Assembly: GCF_001622165.1 (NCBI RefSeq)
Contig: NZ_LVWG01000034.1
Span: 8,001 to 72,000 of the forward strand
Direction of reading: 5' to 3'
Source of the DNA: Pelodictyon luteolum
Lineage (GTDB): Bacteria; Bacteroidota; Chlorobiia; Chlorobiales; Chlorobiaceae
DNA: 64,000 nucleotides
Below, one piece after another: positions 19,487 through 29,498 of the stretch (position 1 is the first letter of the stretch; the number at the start of each line of letters is the position of its first letter). Below the pieces are notes generated by a model. It worked only from the letters and a program-made list of their open reading frames with translations. It did no database searches and was not told where the DNA came from. A program made the translations under genes and the position numbers.

Positions 19487-19568
19487 GTTCGTTCTCCGGT
19501 GTTGATTGTTGATAAAAAAACCTGAAAAAAATGTCGTGCAATATACAAAGAAAAAGAGCTTGCCCAAA

Positions 19569-20306
19569 TCACATCACCATGCCGCCGCTGATGTTGATGA
19601 CTTCGCCGGTGATGTATGCCGAGCGGTCGCCGGCAAGGAATGATACCACGTCGGCCACGTCCTCGGGATTGCCGAAACGGCTGAGCGGAATGGCTTCGAG
19701 CATTTTCTGGCGGACCTCATCTGACAGAGCATCGGTCATTTTCGAAGAGATGAAGCCAGGTGCGACGGCGTTGACGCGGATGTTGCGTGATGCGAGTTCC
19801 TTGGCTACCGACTTGGTGAAGGATATAACGCCGCCTTTTGACGCGGCGTAGTTTGCCTGGCCTGCATTGCCCATGAGGCCGATTATGGATGCAATGTTGA
19901 CGATTGAGCCGGAGCGCTGTTTCATCATGATGCGGCTGACCGCTTTGGTGCATGAAAAGGTGCCTTTCAGGTTGACTGTGAGCACTGCGTCCCAGTCCTC
20001 TTCGCTCATGCGCATAAGAAGACCATCGCGGGTTATGCCTGCGTTGTTTACGAGGATGTCGATGGTGCCTGTGGCTGCGGCGATGTCATTGAATGCCTTC
20101 TGGACCGCTTCTGTGTTGGTGACGTCCAGTTCGAAGCACCAGACCTTGCGGCCGGTTTTCCGGACCCCTTCGGCCGTGTCCTGAAGCCACTCTTCCTTGA
20201 TGTCGCAGAGTACGATGTCGGCTCCGCCTGCGGCGAGGTTCCAGGCAATGGCCTGTCCAATCCCCCTTGCGGCTCCGGTGATGACTGCGATTTTTCCTTC
20301 GAACAT
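19569..20306 (-). CDS. fabG: 3-oxoacyl-ACP reductase
   Basis: The 245-residue short-chain dehydrogenase has the NADPH site [15 protein letters not shown], the catalytic Tyr-Lys in YAASKGG, and the Ser in IVNIASIIG. It reduces 3-oxoacyl-ACP. It lies between fabD and acpP. Confidence 0.95.
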   Translation of the reverse strand: MFEGKIAVITGAARGIGQAIAWNLAAGGADIVLCDIKEEWLQDTAEGVRKTGRKVWCFELDVTNTEAVQKAFNDIAAATGTIDILVNNAGITRDGLLMRMSEEDWDAVLTVNLKGTFSCTKAVSRIMMKQRSGSIVNIASIIGLMGNAGQANYAASKGGVISFTKSVAKELASRNIRVNAVAPGFISSKMTDALSDEVRQKMLEAIPLSRFGNPEDVADVVSFLAGDRSAYITGEVINISGGMVM

Positions 20307-20351
20307 GGTTGCTCTCTTTTAAAGGGTTGCGGTAATCTCTCTTGGTTCTTT

Positions 20352-21257
20352 TCAGGCGCCCTGCATGTCGGCTGCGGTATCTATGCCCTCAAGTTCTGCA
20401 CCTTTGCTTATCCTCTTGATCAGCCCCTGCAGCACTTTCTGCGGGCCAACCTCGACGAAGCGGGCGATGCCTGCTTTTGTCATTTCCTCGATGGACTGGG
20501 TCCATAGGACTGAGCTGGTGAGCTGCAGTACAAGGTTTCTGCGGATTTCAGCGGCATCGGTCACCGGGCGTGCAACCGCGTTCATGCAGACGGGGATCGT
20601 GGCCTCTTTGATGTCAACAGCTTCAAGTGCTGCAGCAAGCTTTTCCTCTGCAGGCTTCATGAGCGGAGAGTGGAAGGCTCCCGAGACTACCAGTTCTTTT
20701 GCCATGCGGGCTCCGTGTGCGGGAGCAAGCTCAACAGCTTTTTTTACAGCCGCGATATCGCCTGAAATGACGATCTGGCCCGGCGAGTTGAAGTTGGCTG
20801 CCTGGACGATGCCTTCAGCGCCGGCTTCCGCAAGCAGCGCGTCGAGTGCGCTGTCCTGCATGCCGATGATGGCAGCCATTGTGCCGGGGTTTTCTGTACC
20901 GGCCTGCTGCATCAGCCTGCCTCGTTCGGCAACGATCTTTACTGCCTCTTCAAAGCTTATGGCCCCTGCGAAGCAGAGCGCGCTGTATTCGCCGAGGCTG
21001 TGGCCTGCGGTCATGGCAACATTATCCCGGCTCAGTTGCGATGCAATGGCCATGCTGTGGAGGAAGATTGCCGGCTGGGTGTACATGGTCTGACGGAGCT
21101 CCTCTTCGCTACCGGTGAACATGATGTCCGTGATGCGGTAGCCGAGGATGTCGTTAGCCTGCTCCATGAGGGCTTTTGCTGCCGGAAAGGTATCATAGAT
21201 GTCCCTGGCCATGCCGCAATACTGGGATCCCTGCCCAGGAAATACAAATGCTTTCAT
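20352..21257 (-). CDS. fabD: Malonyl CoA-ACP transacylase
   Basis: The 301-residue enzyme has FPGQGSQY at the N-terminus, the nucleophile Ser in [11 protein letters not shown] and the catalytic His in SGAFHSPLM. It makes malonyl-ACP for chain elongation. It follows fabH by 50 bp and precedes fabG by 45 bp. Confidence 0.95.
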   Translation of the reverse strand: MKAFVFPGQGSQYCGMARDIYDTFPAAKALMEQANDILGYRITDIMFTGSEEELRQTMYTQPAIFLHSMAIASQLSRDNVAMTAGHSLGEYSALCFAGAISFEEAVKIVAERGRLMQQAGTENPGTMAAIIGMQDSALDALLAEAGAEGIVQAANFNSPGQIVISGDIAAVKKAVELAPAHGARMAKELVVSGAFHSPLMKPAEEKLAAALEAVDIKEATIPVCMNAVARPVTDAAEIRRNLVLQLTSSVLWTQSIEEMTKAGIARFVEVGPQKVLQGLIKRISKGAELEGIDTAADMQGA

Positions 21258-21307
21258 TGCTGTTTGATCTTCGTCCGTTGTTCGACTGTCTGTTGCCTCT
21301 CAGTTCC

Positions 21308-22297
21308 TCATTGCCATTTCACATAGACGCCGCCCCATGTGTAGCCGGCGCCGAAACTGACGAGCACGAGGTTCGAGCCGTGTCGGAGGTGTCCTCCATC
21401 ATCGAGTTCGGAGAGGCAGATCGGGATGGTGCCGGCTGTCGTGTTGCCGTAACGGCCCACATTGGAAATGACTTTTGATTCGTCGATACCCATGCGCTCG
21501 GCCGTCGCGCTGATGATGCGCTGGTTGGCCTGATGCGGAACGAGCCAGGAGACATCGTCGGAGGTGAGGCCGTTGCGCTCCATGATTTCTGCCGCAACGT
21601 CGGCCATTGATGTTACCGCCGACTTGAAGACCATGCGGCCGTCCTGATAGATGTAATGGAGGTGCTGGTCCACGGTGTCGTGGGTCGCGGGGTTGAGGCT
21701 TCCGCCTCCTTTCATGAGGAGGTGATCTTTGCCGCTCCTTCCGTCGCTGTACATGCGGGCGTCAAGCACGCCGCAGTCTTCGCTTTCAGCGGCTTCAAGA
21801 ATGATGCCGCCTGCGCCGTCGCCGAACAGGATTGCCGTCGAGCGATCGGTGTAGTCGATAATGGAGGACATCTTGTCTGCGCCGATCACCATGACGTTTT
21901 TATGAGTCCCCGCCTTGATGAACTGCGATGCAGTGTTCAGCGCGTAGAGGAAGCCGGAGCAGGCGGCATTGATGTCGAAGGCCCATGCATTTTTCGCTCC
22001 GATGATGTCCTGTACGAGGCATGCAGTCGAGGGGAACAGCATGTCGGGAGTCATGGTCGCGACGATGATGAGCTCCAAGTCCTCCACTGCGAGTCCGCGT
22101 TTCTGGAGCAACTGGCTGGCGACCTCTCCGCACATGTACGACGTGGCTTTTTTCGGGTCCCTGAGAATCCTGCGTTCACTGATGCCCGTCCTCGAGCGGA
22201 TCCACTCGTCGTTCGTATCGAGCATGCGCTCGAGGTCCTGATTGCTGAGCACGCCTTCAGGAAGATATCTGGCAGTTACGGTGATTGCAGCGTTCAT
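21308..22297 (-). CDS. fabH: 3-oxoacyl-ACP synthase III
   Basis: The 329-residue enzyme starts fatty acid synthesis by condensing acetyl-CoA with malonyl-ACP. The Cys-His-Asn triad is visible in [20 protein letters not shown] and [16 protein letters not shown] at 22297 (MNAAITV) is preferred over a frame extending 30 codons upstream, which would run into the plsX spacer. It lies 64 bp after plsX. Confidence 0.95.
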   Translation of the reverse strand: MNAAITVTARYLPEGVLSNQDLERMLDTNDEWIRSRTGISERRILRDPKKATSYMCGEVASQLLQKRGLAVEDLELIIVATMTPDMLFPSTACLVQDIIGAKNAWAFDINAACSGFLYALNTASQFIKAGTHKNVMVIGADKMSSIIDYTDRSTAILFGDGAGGIILEAAESEDCGVLDARMYSDGRSGKDHLLMKGGGSLNPATHDTVDQHLHYIYQDGRMVFKSAVTSMADVAAEIMERNGLTSDDVSWLVPHQANQRIISATAERMGIDESKVISNVGRYGNTTAGTIPICLSELDDGGHLRHGSNLVLVSFGAGYTWGGVYVKWQ

Positions 22298-22361
22298 GCG
22301 GTTGGGTGGGGTTAAAGTGTGTTTGCGGCCCCGTCCATCTAGGGTTGAAGGCCGCCGGCGG

Positions 22362-23387
22362 CTACTTGTCCGCCAGAACCTCGGCAATGTGTTCGTTGAC
22401 CTTCCTCTCGACCATGTGCTCGGCCATGTAGATCATGTTCTTTATTGCCCGTGACGACGATCGGCCATGACCTACGATGGAGATTCCATCGACACCGAGG
22501 AAGGGGACTCCTCCGAATTTTTCGACATCGAAGGGTTCGAACATGCCTTTGAACATGGTCGTTACTGCTACGGCGGAGTTCTGGTCCAGGCTGCCGGAGG
22601 CAACGTTTTTTTCAAGGGCCCGCTTGAAGAGCACACTGAGGAATTCAGGGATGCTTTCGCCGAACTTCAGGATGGTGTTGCCGACAAGCCCGTCACAGAC
22701 CACGATGGATGCGTTGCCTTTGAGGATGTCGTGACCTTCGATGTTGCCGATGAAGTTTATTTTGCCTGCAGCGTGTGCTGCTTTCAGGAGCGGATGGGTC
22801 TGCTTGAGGGTCTCTGATCCCTTGCCCTCTTCCTCGCCGATATTGAGAAGGCCGACCTGCGGGTTTTCGATGCCGGCGCCGTAGCGCTGGTAGATCGTGA
22901 GCATTTCGGCGAACTGCACCAGATTTTCCGGTTTGCAGTCCATATTTGCCCCGACATCGACCATGTTGGTGAGCCCTTCCTGCAGGCGCGGGAGGTAGGC
23001 GTAGATCGTCGGGCGGAGCACACCGGGGAGCCTGCCGAGAATGAAGAGCGACGCGGCCATCTGCGCACCGGTGTTTCCCGCGCTGACAAATGCCGCTGCC
23101 TCCTTGGTCTTGCAGAGCTGCAGGCCTTTGACGAGCGATGAGTTCTGTTTGGTTTTCACCGCCGTGGCGGGGACGTCATCCATGGTGACAGCCTCAGGCG
23201 CGTGCATGAATTTCAGGTTCAGGCCTGCAGTGTCATGCCTGCCGAGCAGCGGCTCAACCTTTTCCGACTGCCCGATGAGGATGATTTCGAACCTGTTGCC
23301 GCTTTCCCGCAGGGCCTCCAGGGCCCCGTCTATGACACATGCCGGGGCATGGTCTCCGCCCATGGCATCAACAGCAATGGTCAGCAT
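22362..23387 (-). CDS. plsX: Phosphate acyltransferase
   Basis: The 341-residue protein begins [15 protein letters not shown], the PlsX hallmark, and has [12 protein letters not shown] and [18 protein letters not shown]. It makes acyl-phosphate from acyl-ACP for phospholipid synthesis. The start at 23387 matches the family; the frame upstream overlaps rpmF and is not conserved-looking. The order rpmF-plsX-fabH is common in bacteria. Confidence 0.95.
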   Translation of the reverse strand: MLTIAVDAMGGDHAPACVIDGALEALRESGNRFEIILIGQSEKVEPLLGRHDTAGLNLKFMHAPEAVTMDDVPATAVKTKQNSSLVKGLQLCKTKEAAAFVSAGNTGAQMAASLFILGRLPGVLRPTIYAYLPRLQEGLTNMVDVGANMDCKPENLVQFAEMLTIYQRYGAGIENPQVGLLNIGEEEGKGSETLKQTHPLLKAAHAAGKINFIGNIEGHDILKGNASIVVCDGLVGNTILKFGESIPEFLSVLFKRALEKNVASGSLDQNSAVAVTTMFKGMFEPFDVEKFGGVPFLGVDGISIVGHGRSSSRAIKNMIYMAEHMVERKVNEHIAEVLADK

Positions 23388-23413
23388 TGTGGAGTGGTCT
23401 TGGAGGTTGTCGG

Positions 23414-23605
23414 TCAGCTGTTCGCCGATTTGGTGACGACAGCACGTCCGCGGTACTGCCCGCAGTGACGGCATGCGCGGTGCGGCAGGGTCGGTTCTCC
23501 GCAGTTCGGGCAGATGACGGTGGTTGCCGCCTTAGTCCGGGCGTTGAACTGGGCACGTCTTTTGTCGCGCCGTGATTTGGACATTTTGGCTTTCGGGTTT
23601 GCCAT
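23414..23605 (-). CDS. rpmF: 50S ribosomal protein L32
   Basis: The 63-residue protein begins [20 protein letters not shown] and carries a zinc ribbon, CPNC and CRHC. L32 genes of the Cys-containing type bind zinc. It couples ribosome and lipid genes in this cluster, as in many bacteria. Confidence 0.95.
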
Positions 23606-23630
23606 GGTTGTCTCTCTCTGTTATAGTCAG

Positions 23631-24170
23631 TTAACGATACTTCTTTTTCAGTTTCTCAAGGCCGTCCTTCCAGGAACTTCTGCTCCCTTCCGATGCCTGT
23701 TCATCCTGCTCTTCCTGAGTTCCGGTGTACAGTCTGCAGTCGGGGTTGCCTGTGCATGTCACCTTCATCGGGACCGAGAGGCGTAGTGTTTCCCGGACGT
23801 CTTCGGTCAAATCAATCTCTACAGCAGTTCTGTCGAGTATCCGGTATTCGTCGCTATCCGCTTCCGGCGTTTCTTGTGCCCCACTGTCACTGCAGTCGAA
23901 AAAGAGCCTATAGGATCCGTTGAGTTCCCGGTGTATGGGCGCTAGGCAGATATCGCAGGCGAAGTCGCATCCGGCCACCGTCTCAATTAAAAGAGCTATT
24001 TCGCTGCCGGCTCTCTCTGCGGTTACCTTCACCCGGACTGGTCCGGAAAACCCCGCTTCCTTAATCTCCGGATCCTTGAAATCGCCTGCCGTACAGGTGA
24101 AATCAAAATCACGGCATCCCTGCATAAGGGCCGTCGTGCGGATAGCTATCAGCGCGTGTTCTTTATGCAT
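23631..24170 (-). CDS. YceD-family protein (DUF177)
   Basis: The 179-residue protein has the YceD motif CDFACDICLAPIHRELNGSYRLFF and an acidic ADSDEYRILDRTAVEIDLTEDVRETLRLSVPMK segment. The family is almost always encoded beside rpmF, as here (25 bp), and is linked in the literature to 23S rRNA maturation. ATG at 24170 is preferred because the longer frame would run through a terminator hairpin. It is the first gene of the fatty-acid cluster. Confidence 0.85.
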   Translation of the reverse strand: MHKEHALIAIRTTALMQGCRDFDFTCTAGDFKDPEIKEAGFSGPVRVKVTAERAGSEIALLIETVAGCDFACDICLAPIHRELNGSYRLFFDCSDSGAQETPEADSDEYRILDRTAVEIDLTEDVRETLRLSVPMKVTCTGNPDCRLYTGTQEEQDEQASEGSRSSWKDGLEKLKKKYR

Positions 24171-24224
24171 TCCTACCCATCGTTTCTCAATAAAAGAACA
24201 CCAATGTACAAAAATTCCGATGGA

Positions 24225-24268
24225 AAATGAAAAAGCAGAAGAGCCGCGGATCTTCTGCTTTTTCATTT
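24225..24268 (-). terminator. Terminator of tRNA-Asn, 18-bp perfect inverted repeat
   Basis: The arms 24225-24242 and 24251-24268 are exactly complementary over 18 bp, with an 8-nt GC-rich loop containing CCGCGG. Read on the minus strand it starts 2 bp after the tRNA 3' end and its descending arm includes TTTTTCATTTT. The symmetry means it could act in both directions. Confidence 0.8.
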
Positions 24269-24270
24269 GC

Positions 24271-24341
24271 TCCGCGAGTAGGACTCGAACCTACAACCCT
24301 GCGGTTAACAGCCGCATGCTCTACCATTGAGCTATCGCGGA
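24271..24341 (-). tRNA. tRNA-Asn (anticodon GTT)
   Basis: The minus strand folds as a 71-nt cloverleaf: acceptor TCCGCGA with TCGCGGA, D stem GCTC/GAGC, anticodon stem TGCGG/CCGCA around loop CTGTTAA, and T stem GTAGG/CCTAC with loop TTCGAGT. The anticodon is GTT (Asn). CCA is not encoded. gatB, in the same window, belongs to the amidotransferase that can make Asn-tRNA or Gln-tRNA indirectly. Confidence 0.95.
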
Positions 24342-24374
24342 ATGCGATCTCTGCATCGAGGCAGATGGGTGGTA

Positions 24375-24380
24375 AATATA
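24375..24380 (-). promoter_or_regulatory. Candidate -10 box of tRNA-Asn
   Basis: TATATT on the minus strand lies 34 bp before the tRNA 5' end. A TTGGAT 16 bp further upstream is a weak -35 match. The assignment is tentative. Confidence 0.3.
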
Positions 24381-24545
24381 CACCTGTTTTTATTAAATCC
24401 AAGTCCGGGAAATGTTTTTTTTGTGGTTCCGAAAACGCGTTGCCGGGGCGGAAGCTGGAGTTTGATTCGGATGGTTAAGGTGTTACCATAAAGACGGCGC
24501 CCTTCTGATACTAGGGGGGATGTTTTTCAGTTGAATCAGAGATGA

Positions 24546-25022
24546 ATGGAGACGATTGCTATGATGAAGATGAATGTGATGATGTTCGGGGGGCGGGTGT
24601 TCATTGGAGTCCTTATGATTGCGGTGTTTGCGGGCTGTACCCGCCAGAAGGCGGCGATTGTTCCGGATGTGCGGCTTCAGGGGACGACGTGGCGGGCCAT
24701 GGAGCTCAATGGGTCAAAGGTAGAGTTCCTGCAGGGCCAGAAACTGGATGTTTCACTTGTGTTATACCGAAGCGGCGCTTTCCGGGGAGCTTCTGGGTGC
24801 AGCAACCTGTCCGGGTCATATACAATGACAAAATCGCAGATGGCATTTTCTTCGATCAAGGTGGACAGGCGGCCGTGCCCGCCGATGATTACAGTCCGAG
24901 AAAAAGCTTTTCTCGCTGCTCTCTCGAAAACGGCCGGGTACCGGAAGCGGGGAGGGAGGCTCTCGCTCTTCGACCGGAGCGGCAGCAAGGTGGCTGTTTT
25001 CATGGCGGTGCAGACCCGCTGA
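24546..25022 (+). CDS. META-domain (HslJ-like) lipoprotein
   Basis: The 158-residue product has a lipoprotein signal (hydrophobic FIGVLMIAVFAGC, lipid-accepting Cys near residue 31) followed by a META domain: LQGTTWRAMELNG, the GASGCSNLSGSY turn and a C-terminal LSLFDRSGSKVAVF strand. META/HslJ proteins are outer-membrane or periplasmic and are linked to heat and antibiotic tolerance; no enzymatic role is known. Several in-frame ATGs lie near 24546, so the exact start is uncertain. It is an isolated gene. Confidence 0.8.
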   Translation: METIAMMKMNVMMFGGRVFIGVLMIAVFAGCTRQKAAIVPDVRLQGTTWRAMELNGSKVEFLQGQKLDVSLVLYRSGAFRGASGCSNLSGSYTMTKSQMAFSSIKVDRRPCPPMITVREKAFLAALSKTAGYRKRGGRLSLFDRSGSKVAVFMAVQTR

Positions 25023-25350
25023 ATATTGGGGAACGGCCGTGTTCAGACCGGTGTTCTAACAAAAGAGTGTGGATTGCTGTGAGTTGAGCATTTTATTATA
25101 TTTTGACGGACGCACGGCCGTAGGTTGCGCGCATGAACTTGATTGTTATAAATACGGATGACCGCCACCATACATATCTGTTTGCTTCTTCTTGCCAGGC
25201 CTCATCTGCTTCTATGCAGGGCGTGGTGTGCTGGAGGGGCGTTTTAGTCTGTTGCTGCCGGTTGTTATGGCAGGAGCGTTTTGAAGCCGCCGCCCTCCGG
25301 GGAAAGGCGGCTTTTTCTGCTTTAAAGGAAAAAGGAGGTACACAGCTGTT
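25023..25350 (+). promoter_or_regulatory. 328-bp leader region of leuA with promoter, short ORF and attenuator-like hairpin
   Basis: No conventional gene is evident. TTGCTG (25074-25079) and TATATT (25097-25102), 17 bp apart, form a good promoter candidate. A 73-codon frame starts at ATG 25133, contains the Leu/Val-containing run VLVCCCRLLW, runs through a terminator hairpin (25284-25316) and ends in TGA overlapping the leuA ATG. A CTGCC/GGCAG hairpin lies just before. The layout suggests transcription attenuation of leuA, but the peptide is not rich in Leu like classical leaders, so this is inference. Confidence 0.45.
25284..25316 (+). terminator. Attenuator-type terminator before leuA
   Basis: AAGCCGCC (25284-25291) pairs with GGCGGCTT (25306-25313), an inner CCC/GGG helix can extend it, and TTTTT follows (25312-25316). 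It lies only 34 bp before the leuA start, which makes regulated read-through likely. Confidence 0.65.
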
Positions 25351-27030
25351 ATGAAAACGATGAACTTCACTAAATATTCGCCTTATCCGACTGTCGGCCT
25401 TGCCGACCGAACCTGGCCGGACAGGACCATCGAGCATGCGCCGGTATGGTGCAGTGTCGACTTGCGCGATGGCAATCAGGCCCTTCCTGTTCCTATGAGC
25501 GTGGACGAGAAGATAGCCATGTTCCGTCTGTTGGTTTCAGTGGGGTTCAAGGAGATCGAGGTCGGATTCCCTTCTGCCTCGGCCACTGAGTTCGCCTTCG
25601 TCCGCCGCCTCGTCGAGGATGGCCTCATTCCTGACGACGTTACCATCCAGGTGCTTACACAGGCCCGCGAACACCTTATCCGAAAAAGCTTTGATGCAAT
25701 CAGTGGCGCAAGGCATGCAATCGTCCATCTCTACAACTCCACCTCGACCCTGCAGCGCGAGGTCGTGTTCCGAAAGAACATGGAGGAGGTGAAGGCAATC
25801 GCTATCGAGGGCACCCGTCTCGTCAGGCAGCTGAAGGATGAAAGCCGAAACAGCGGCATTCGTTTCGAGTACAGTCCGGAAAGCTTCACCGGCACCGAGC
25901 TTGAGTATGCGCTTGAGGTTTGCCATGCAGTCATGGACGCGTGGGGGGCATCGAAGGATGAAAAAATCATTCTCAACCTTCCTTCCACGGTGGAGATGTC
26001 GCGCCCGAACCTTTACGCCGACCGCATCGAGTGGTTCTGCAGGAATATCAAGGACCGCGATGCGGTGCTGATCAGTGTTCATGCCCACAACGACCGCGGG
26101 ACGGCGGTTGCGACGGCGGAGTTTGCCGTGATGGCCGGGGCCGACAGGGTCGAGGGTGCACTGTTCGGCAATGGTGAACGGTGCGGAAACATGGACATCG
26201 TGACCATGGGGCTGAACCTGCTGACCCAGGGGGTCAACCCCTGTCTTGACTTTTCAGATCTGCCACGGATCCGCGAGGTATACAGGCGCTGTACCCGCAT
26301 GGATGTGCATCCGCGTCACCCTTATGCGGGTGAATTGGTCTATACCGCGTTTTCCGGTTCGCACCAGGATGCCATCAGCAAGGGGCTGAAGGCCCGGGGC
26401 CAGAAGGGCGACGGACTCTGGGCGGTACCCTATCTTCCGATTGACCCCGAGGATGTCGGGTGCACGTATGAGGCAATCGTGCGCATCAACAGCCAGTCAG
26501 GCAAGGGCGGGGTGGCCTATGTGCTGGAGAAGGAGTACGGCATCCAGATCCCGAAATGGATGCAGCCCGATTTTGCCGAAGCGGTCCAGGCGGTAGCCGA
26601 CCGGACGGGCGAAGAGCTGTCGGCAGTAAAGATCCATGACCTGTTCCACTCGGAGTATATCCGGCTTCAGGGTGAAGTTGCATTGAAGAAATGCAACATC
26701 AGCTGGGCTGAGGGCGACGGGGGGGCATCCGGAGCTACCACCACCCTCATCAGCAGCGTGGTTTCATATGGCGGCAGGGAGCTGTCGTTCGAGGCCGAAG
26801 GTAACGGCCCGCTTGACGCGTTCGTTAAGGGTTTCATTCTGGCAGGTGGCTTCGAGTTCACAGTAGAGGAGTATGCCGAGCATGCTATCGGCCACAGTGC
26901 AGGGGCCTGTGCCATCGCCTATGTCCGAATCGGCTGCCCTGAGGGCAGGGTGTCATTCGGAGCAGGTGTGGATTCCAACATCAGCCTGGCTTCCATCCGT
27001 GCAACCCTCAGCGCACTCAACCGACTGTAA
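25351..27030 (+). CDS. leuA: 2-isopropylmalate synthase, long (type 2) form
   Basis: The 559-residue enzyme condenses acetyl-CoA with 2-oxoisovalerate, the first step of leucine synthesis. The TIM barrel has WCSVDLRDGNQALP with the metal Asp, HLYNSTSTLQREVVF, SVHAHNDRGTAVATAE with metal His residues and EGALFGNGERCGNMDIV. The C-terminal 130 residues are the LeuA regulatory (leucine-binding) domain, ending AYVRIGCPEGRVSFGAGVD. It is the longer fungal/actinobacterial-like type. Its stop overlaps the znuA-like start (TAATG), so metal transport genes are co-transcribed. Confidence 0.93.
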   Translation: MKTMNFTKYSPYPTVGLADRTWPDRTIEHAPVWCSVDLRDGNQALPVPMSVDEKIAMFRLLVSVGFKEIEVGFPSASATEFAFVRRLVEDGLIPDDVTIQVLTQAREHLIRKSFDAISGARHAIVHLYNSTSTLQREVVFRKNMEEVKAIAIEGTRLVRQLKDESRNSGIRFEYSPESFTGTELEYALEVCHAVMDAWGASKDEKIILNLPSTVEMSRPNLYADRIEWFCRNIKDRDAVLISVHAHNDRGTAVATAEFAVMAGADRVEGALFGNGERCGNMDIVTMGLNLLTQGVNPCLDFSDLPRIREVYRRCTRMDVHPRHPYAGELVYTAFSGSHQDAISKGLKARGQKGDGLWAVPYLPIDPEDVGCTYEAIVRINSQSGKGGVAYVLEKEYGIQIPKWMQPDFAEAVQAVADRTGEELSAVKIHDLFHSEYIRLQGEVALKKCNISWAEGDGGASGATTTLISSVVSYGGRELSFEAEGNGPLDAFVKGFILAGGFEFTVEEYAEHAIGHSAGACAIAYVRIGCPEGRVSFGAGVDSNISLASIRATLSALNRL

Positions 27031-27917
27031 TGATGAAGAGGGTGCTATGGGCTTTCCTGGCCGTCCTTCTGGCCCTCTCGTCCGGCTGCAACAGTCAGCC
27101 ACGGGACGAGCGCATGCAGGTAGTGGTGTCCATCCAGCCGCTGGCATGGTTTGCCGGCCGTATTGCCGGCAGCCGGGCCGTGGTGCAGGTCATGGTGCCG
27201 CCGGGCGGAAATCCCCATACCTACGAACCGCTTCCCCGTCAGATGACCATGCTCGGGAATGCGTCGCTCTTCCTGAAGGCTGGTTCGGGCGTGGAATTCG
27301 AGCTTGACTGGATGCCTCGTTTCCTCAAGCTCAATCCCTCGCTCAGGGTGTGCGACGCTTCGGAAGGCGTGCGGCTTCTGGAAATGGGCGGTGAGGCCCA
27401 GGATGGCCGACGGGATCATAACGACAATCACCGGATGGATCCGCATTTCTGGCTCGATCCGTCCAATGGGATCATGATTGCAGATACTGTTGCCCGCTGT
27501 ATGGCAGAAGGGGATCCGGAGCATGCCCGGGAATACTTGGCCAATGCGGAGGCACTCAAAACAGAGCTTCGGGAGCTCGACGCTTCAATCCGCAAAACCC
27601 TCGCTCCATTGCATGGCGGCAGTTTCCTTGTGTTTCATCCTGCCTGGGGGTATTACGCCCACGCCTACGGTCTGCGGCAGATCGCTGCTGAATCCGGGGG
27701 GAAGGAGCTTACTCCCCGCCAGATGCAGCAGGTCATCGACCAAGCACGGAATGAAGGCATCCGGGTGGTGTTCGTCTCTCCTGAGTTCAGTTCGGCCCAG
27801 GCTTCGACCATCGCTTCTGGAATCGGCGGGCTCACCCGCAGTGTCGATCCGCTTGCGCTGGATTATCCGGGGAACCTCCGCCTTGCCACAGAGGCGTTCC
27901 GGGATGCGCTCCGGTGA
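27030..27917 (+). CDS. Zinc/manganese ABC transporter, substrate-binding lipoprotein (ZnuA/TroA type)
   Basis: The 295-residue protein has a lipoprotein signal with lipobox LSSGC (Cys20) and the cluster A-1 metal-binding pattern: PHTYEP, DPHFWLDP and VFHPAWGYYAHAYG. A short His/Asp-rich loop (RRDHNDNHRMDPH) is the site where zinc binders carry a His loop, though weak here. It captures Zn or Mn at the outer face of the membrane. The order substrate protein, ATPase, permease is complete and tightly coupled. Confidence 0.88.
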   Translation: MMKRVLWAFLAVLLALSSGCNSQPRDERMQVVVSIQPLAWFAGRIAGSRAVVQVMVPPGGNPHTYEPLPRQMTMLGNASLFLKAGSGVEFELDWMPRFLKLNPSLRVCDASEGVRLLEMGGEAQDGRRDHNDNHRMDPHFWLDPSNGIMIADTVARCMAEGDPEHAREYLANAEALKTELRELDASIRKTLAPLHGGSFLVFHPAWGYYAHAYGLRQIAAESGGKELTPRQMQQVIDQARNEGIRVVFVSPEFSSAQASTIASGIGGLTRSVDPLALDYPGNLRLATEAFRDALR

Positions 27918-28672
27918 AGGACCCCGTTATCGCTTCTGAAGGACTCGTGGTCCGCCTTGGTGGCGTCGACGTGCTGAAGGGACTGACCCTTTCGGTTTTC
28001 GAGGGAGACTTCATCGGCATCGTTGGCCCGAACGGCGGGGGGAAGACGACCCTGCTTCGCTGCATTCTCGGACTTGTTCGTCCCTCTGCGGGAAGCATCC
28101 GGGTGTTTGGCCGATTGCCGGGCGCTTCGCCCGGAAGAATCGGTTATGTGCCGCAGCGCTTGTTTTTTGATCGCGATTTTCCGCTGGATGTTGCCGGTCT
28201 GGTGCTGATGGGCCGGCTGTCGAGGAAACACCTGCTGGAACGCTACACCAAAGCCGACCGGCTGAAGGTGGATGAAGCACTTGAGCTTACCGGGCTCAGT
28301 GCAATCCGACATCGGGCTGTCGGTGCGCTCTCGGGCGGGGAACTGCAACGGGCCCTCATAGCCCGTGCTCTTGTCGGCGATCCCGAACTGCTCCTGCTGG
28401 ATGAGCCGACCGCTAGTGTCGATCCCGACATGAAGACGAGCATCTACGACCTCCTGGAGCAGCTGCTCGGCCGCATGACCATTATGCTGGTCAGCCATGA
28501 CATAGGAGCCATCAGCCGACGGGTGACGCGGGTTGCCTGTCTCAACTGCACCCTCGATATGCATGAAGAGGGTTCATCCCTCCCGCGCGGTTCCCTTGAC
28601 GACCTCTACCACTATCCTGTCGATGCCATCTGCCACCATAAGCCTGATCCTTCGGACCGGGCAGGAGACTGA
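27914..28672 (+). CDS. Zinc/manganese ABC transporter, ATP-binding protein (ZnuC type)
   Basis: The 252-residue ATPase has Walker [11 protein letters not shown]-loop YVPQR, signature [15 protein letters not shown], Walker [13 protein letters not shown] and the switch His in LVSHD. It energises the uptake system formed with the flanking proteins. The GTG start at 27914 overlaps the preceding stop (GTGA). The permease begins 4 bp after the stop. Confidence 0.92.
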   Translation: MKDPVIASEGLVVRLGGVDVLKGLTLSVFEGDFIGIVGPNGGGKTTLLRCILGLVRPSAGSIRVFGRLPGASPGRIGYVPQRLFFDRDFPLDVAGLVLMGRLSRKHLLERYTKADRLKVDEALELTGLSAIRHRAVGALSGGELQRALIARALVGDPELLLLDEPTASVDPDMKTSIYDLLEQLLGRMTIMLVSHDIGAISRRVTRVACLNCTLDMHEEGSSLPRGSLDDLYHYPVDAICHHKPDPSDRAGD

Positions 28673-28676
28673 ACCC

Positions 28677-29498
28677 ATGCTACACGATATTCTTGCTTAT
28701 GAGTTCATGCAGAACGCGCTCCTTGCTGCTCTTCTTTCAAGCGTTGCATGCGGCATCATAGGGAGCTTTGTTGTGGTGAAGAAAATCGGGTTCATCAGCG
28801 GCGGTATCGCACATACTGCGTTCGGTGGAATCGGGCTTGGCTACTGGCTCGGGGTGAACCCTCTTCTCGGCATCATTCCCTTCAGTCTTGCCGCCGCGCT
28901 TGGCATCGGCCTGCTCAGCAAAAAGGCGAAGGTGCCGGAAGACACGGCCATCGGGACATTCTGGGCAGCTGGCATGGCCATCGGGGTGATCCTTATCGGG
29001 CTGACACCCGGCTATGCTCCGAACCTTTTCAGTTACCTGTTCGGAAACATCCTCACGGTGCCATCCTTTGATCTCTGGATGATTTTTCTGCTTGATGTCG
29101 TGATTGTCGGTACGGTGTTTCTCTTCCAGAAGGAGCTGCTCGCCATAGCGTTCGACGAAGAGTATGCTGCCGTTTCGGGGGTGTCTGCAACCGGATTCTA
29201 TCTGCTTCTGCTCTGTCTGATTGCGTTGACGGTGGTGGTTATGATGCGGGTGGTGGGGATTGTTATGGTGATAGCTCTTTTGACGGTGCCGGCAGCCATC
29301 GCGCGAAACTTCAGCCGGAGCCTGCCTGGCATGATGGCCATCTCGACCCTACTCTCTCTTGTGTTCAGCACTCTTGGTCTCATGCTTTCTTATCTTTTCA
29401 ATCTCGCATCAGGTGCCACCATCATTCTCGTTGCTGCCACCGCCTTCATGCTGGTGCAGCTGGTACGTATCTTCATGAGGTCCGGCGCGGCACGATGA
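28677..29498 (+). CDS. Zinc/manganese ABC transporter, permease (ZnuB type)
   Basis: The 273-residue membrane protein has about eight hydrophobic segments and ABC-3 family marks ([25 protein letters not shown] split in two short motifs: [24 protein letters not shown]). ATG at 28677 matches the family start; a longer frame upstream overlaps the ATPase gene. Its last 26 bp overlap the 3' end of the convergent universal stress gene on the other strand. Confidence 0.9.
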   Translation: MLHDILAYEFMQNALLAALLSSVACGIIGSFVVVKKIGFISGGIAHTAFGGIGLGYWLGVNPLLGIIPFSLAAALGIGLLSKKAKVPEDTAIGTFWAAGMAIGVILIGLTPGYAPNLFSYLFGNILTVPSFDLWMIFLLDVVIVGTVFLFQKELLAIAFDEEYAAVSGVSATGFYLLLLCLIALTVVVMMRVVGIVMVIALLTVPAAIARNFSRSLPGMMAISTLLSLVFSTLGLMLSYLFNLASGATIILVAATAFMLVQLVRIFMRSGAAR

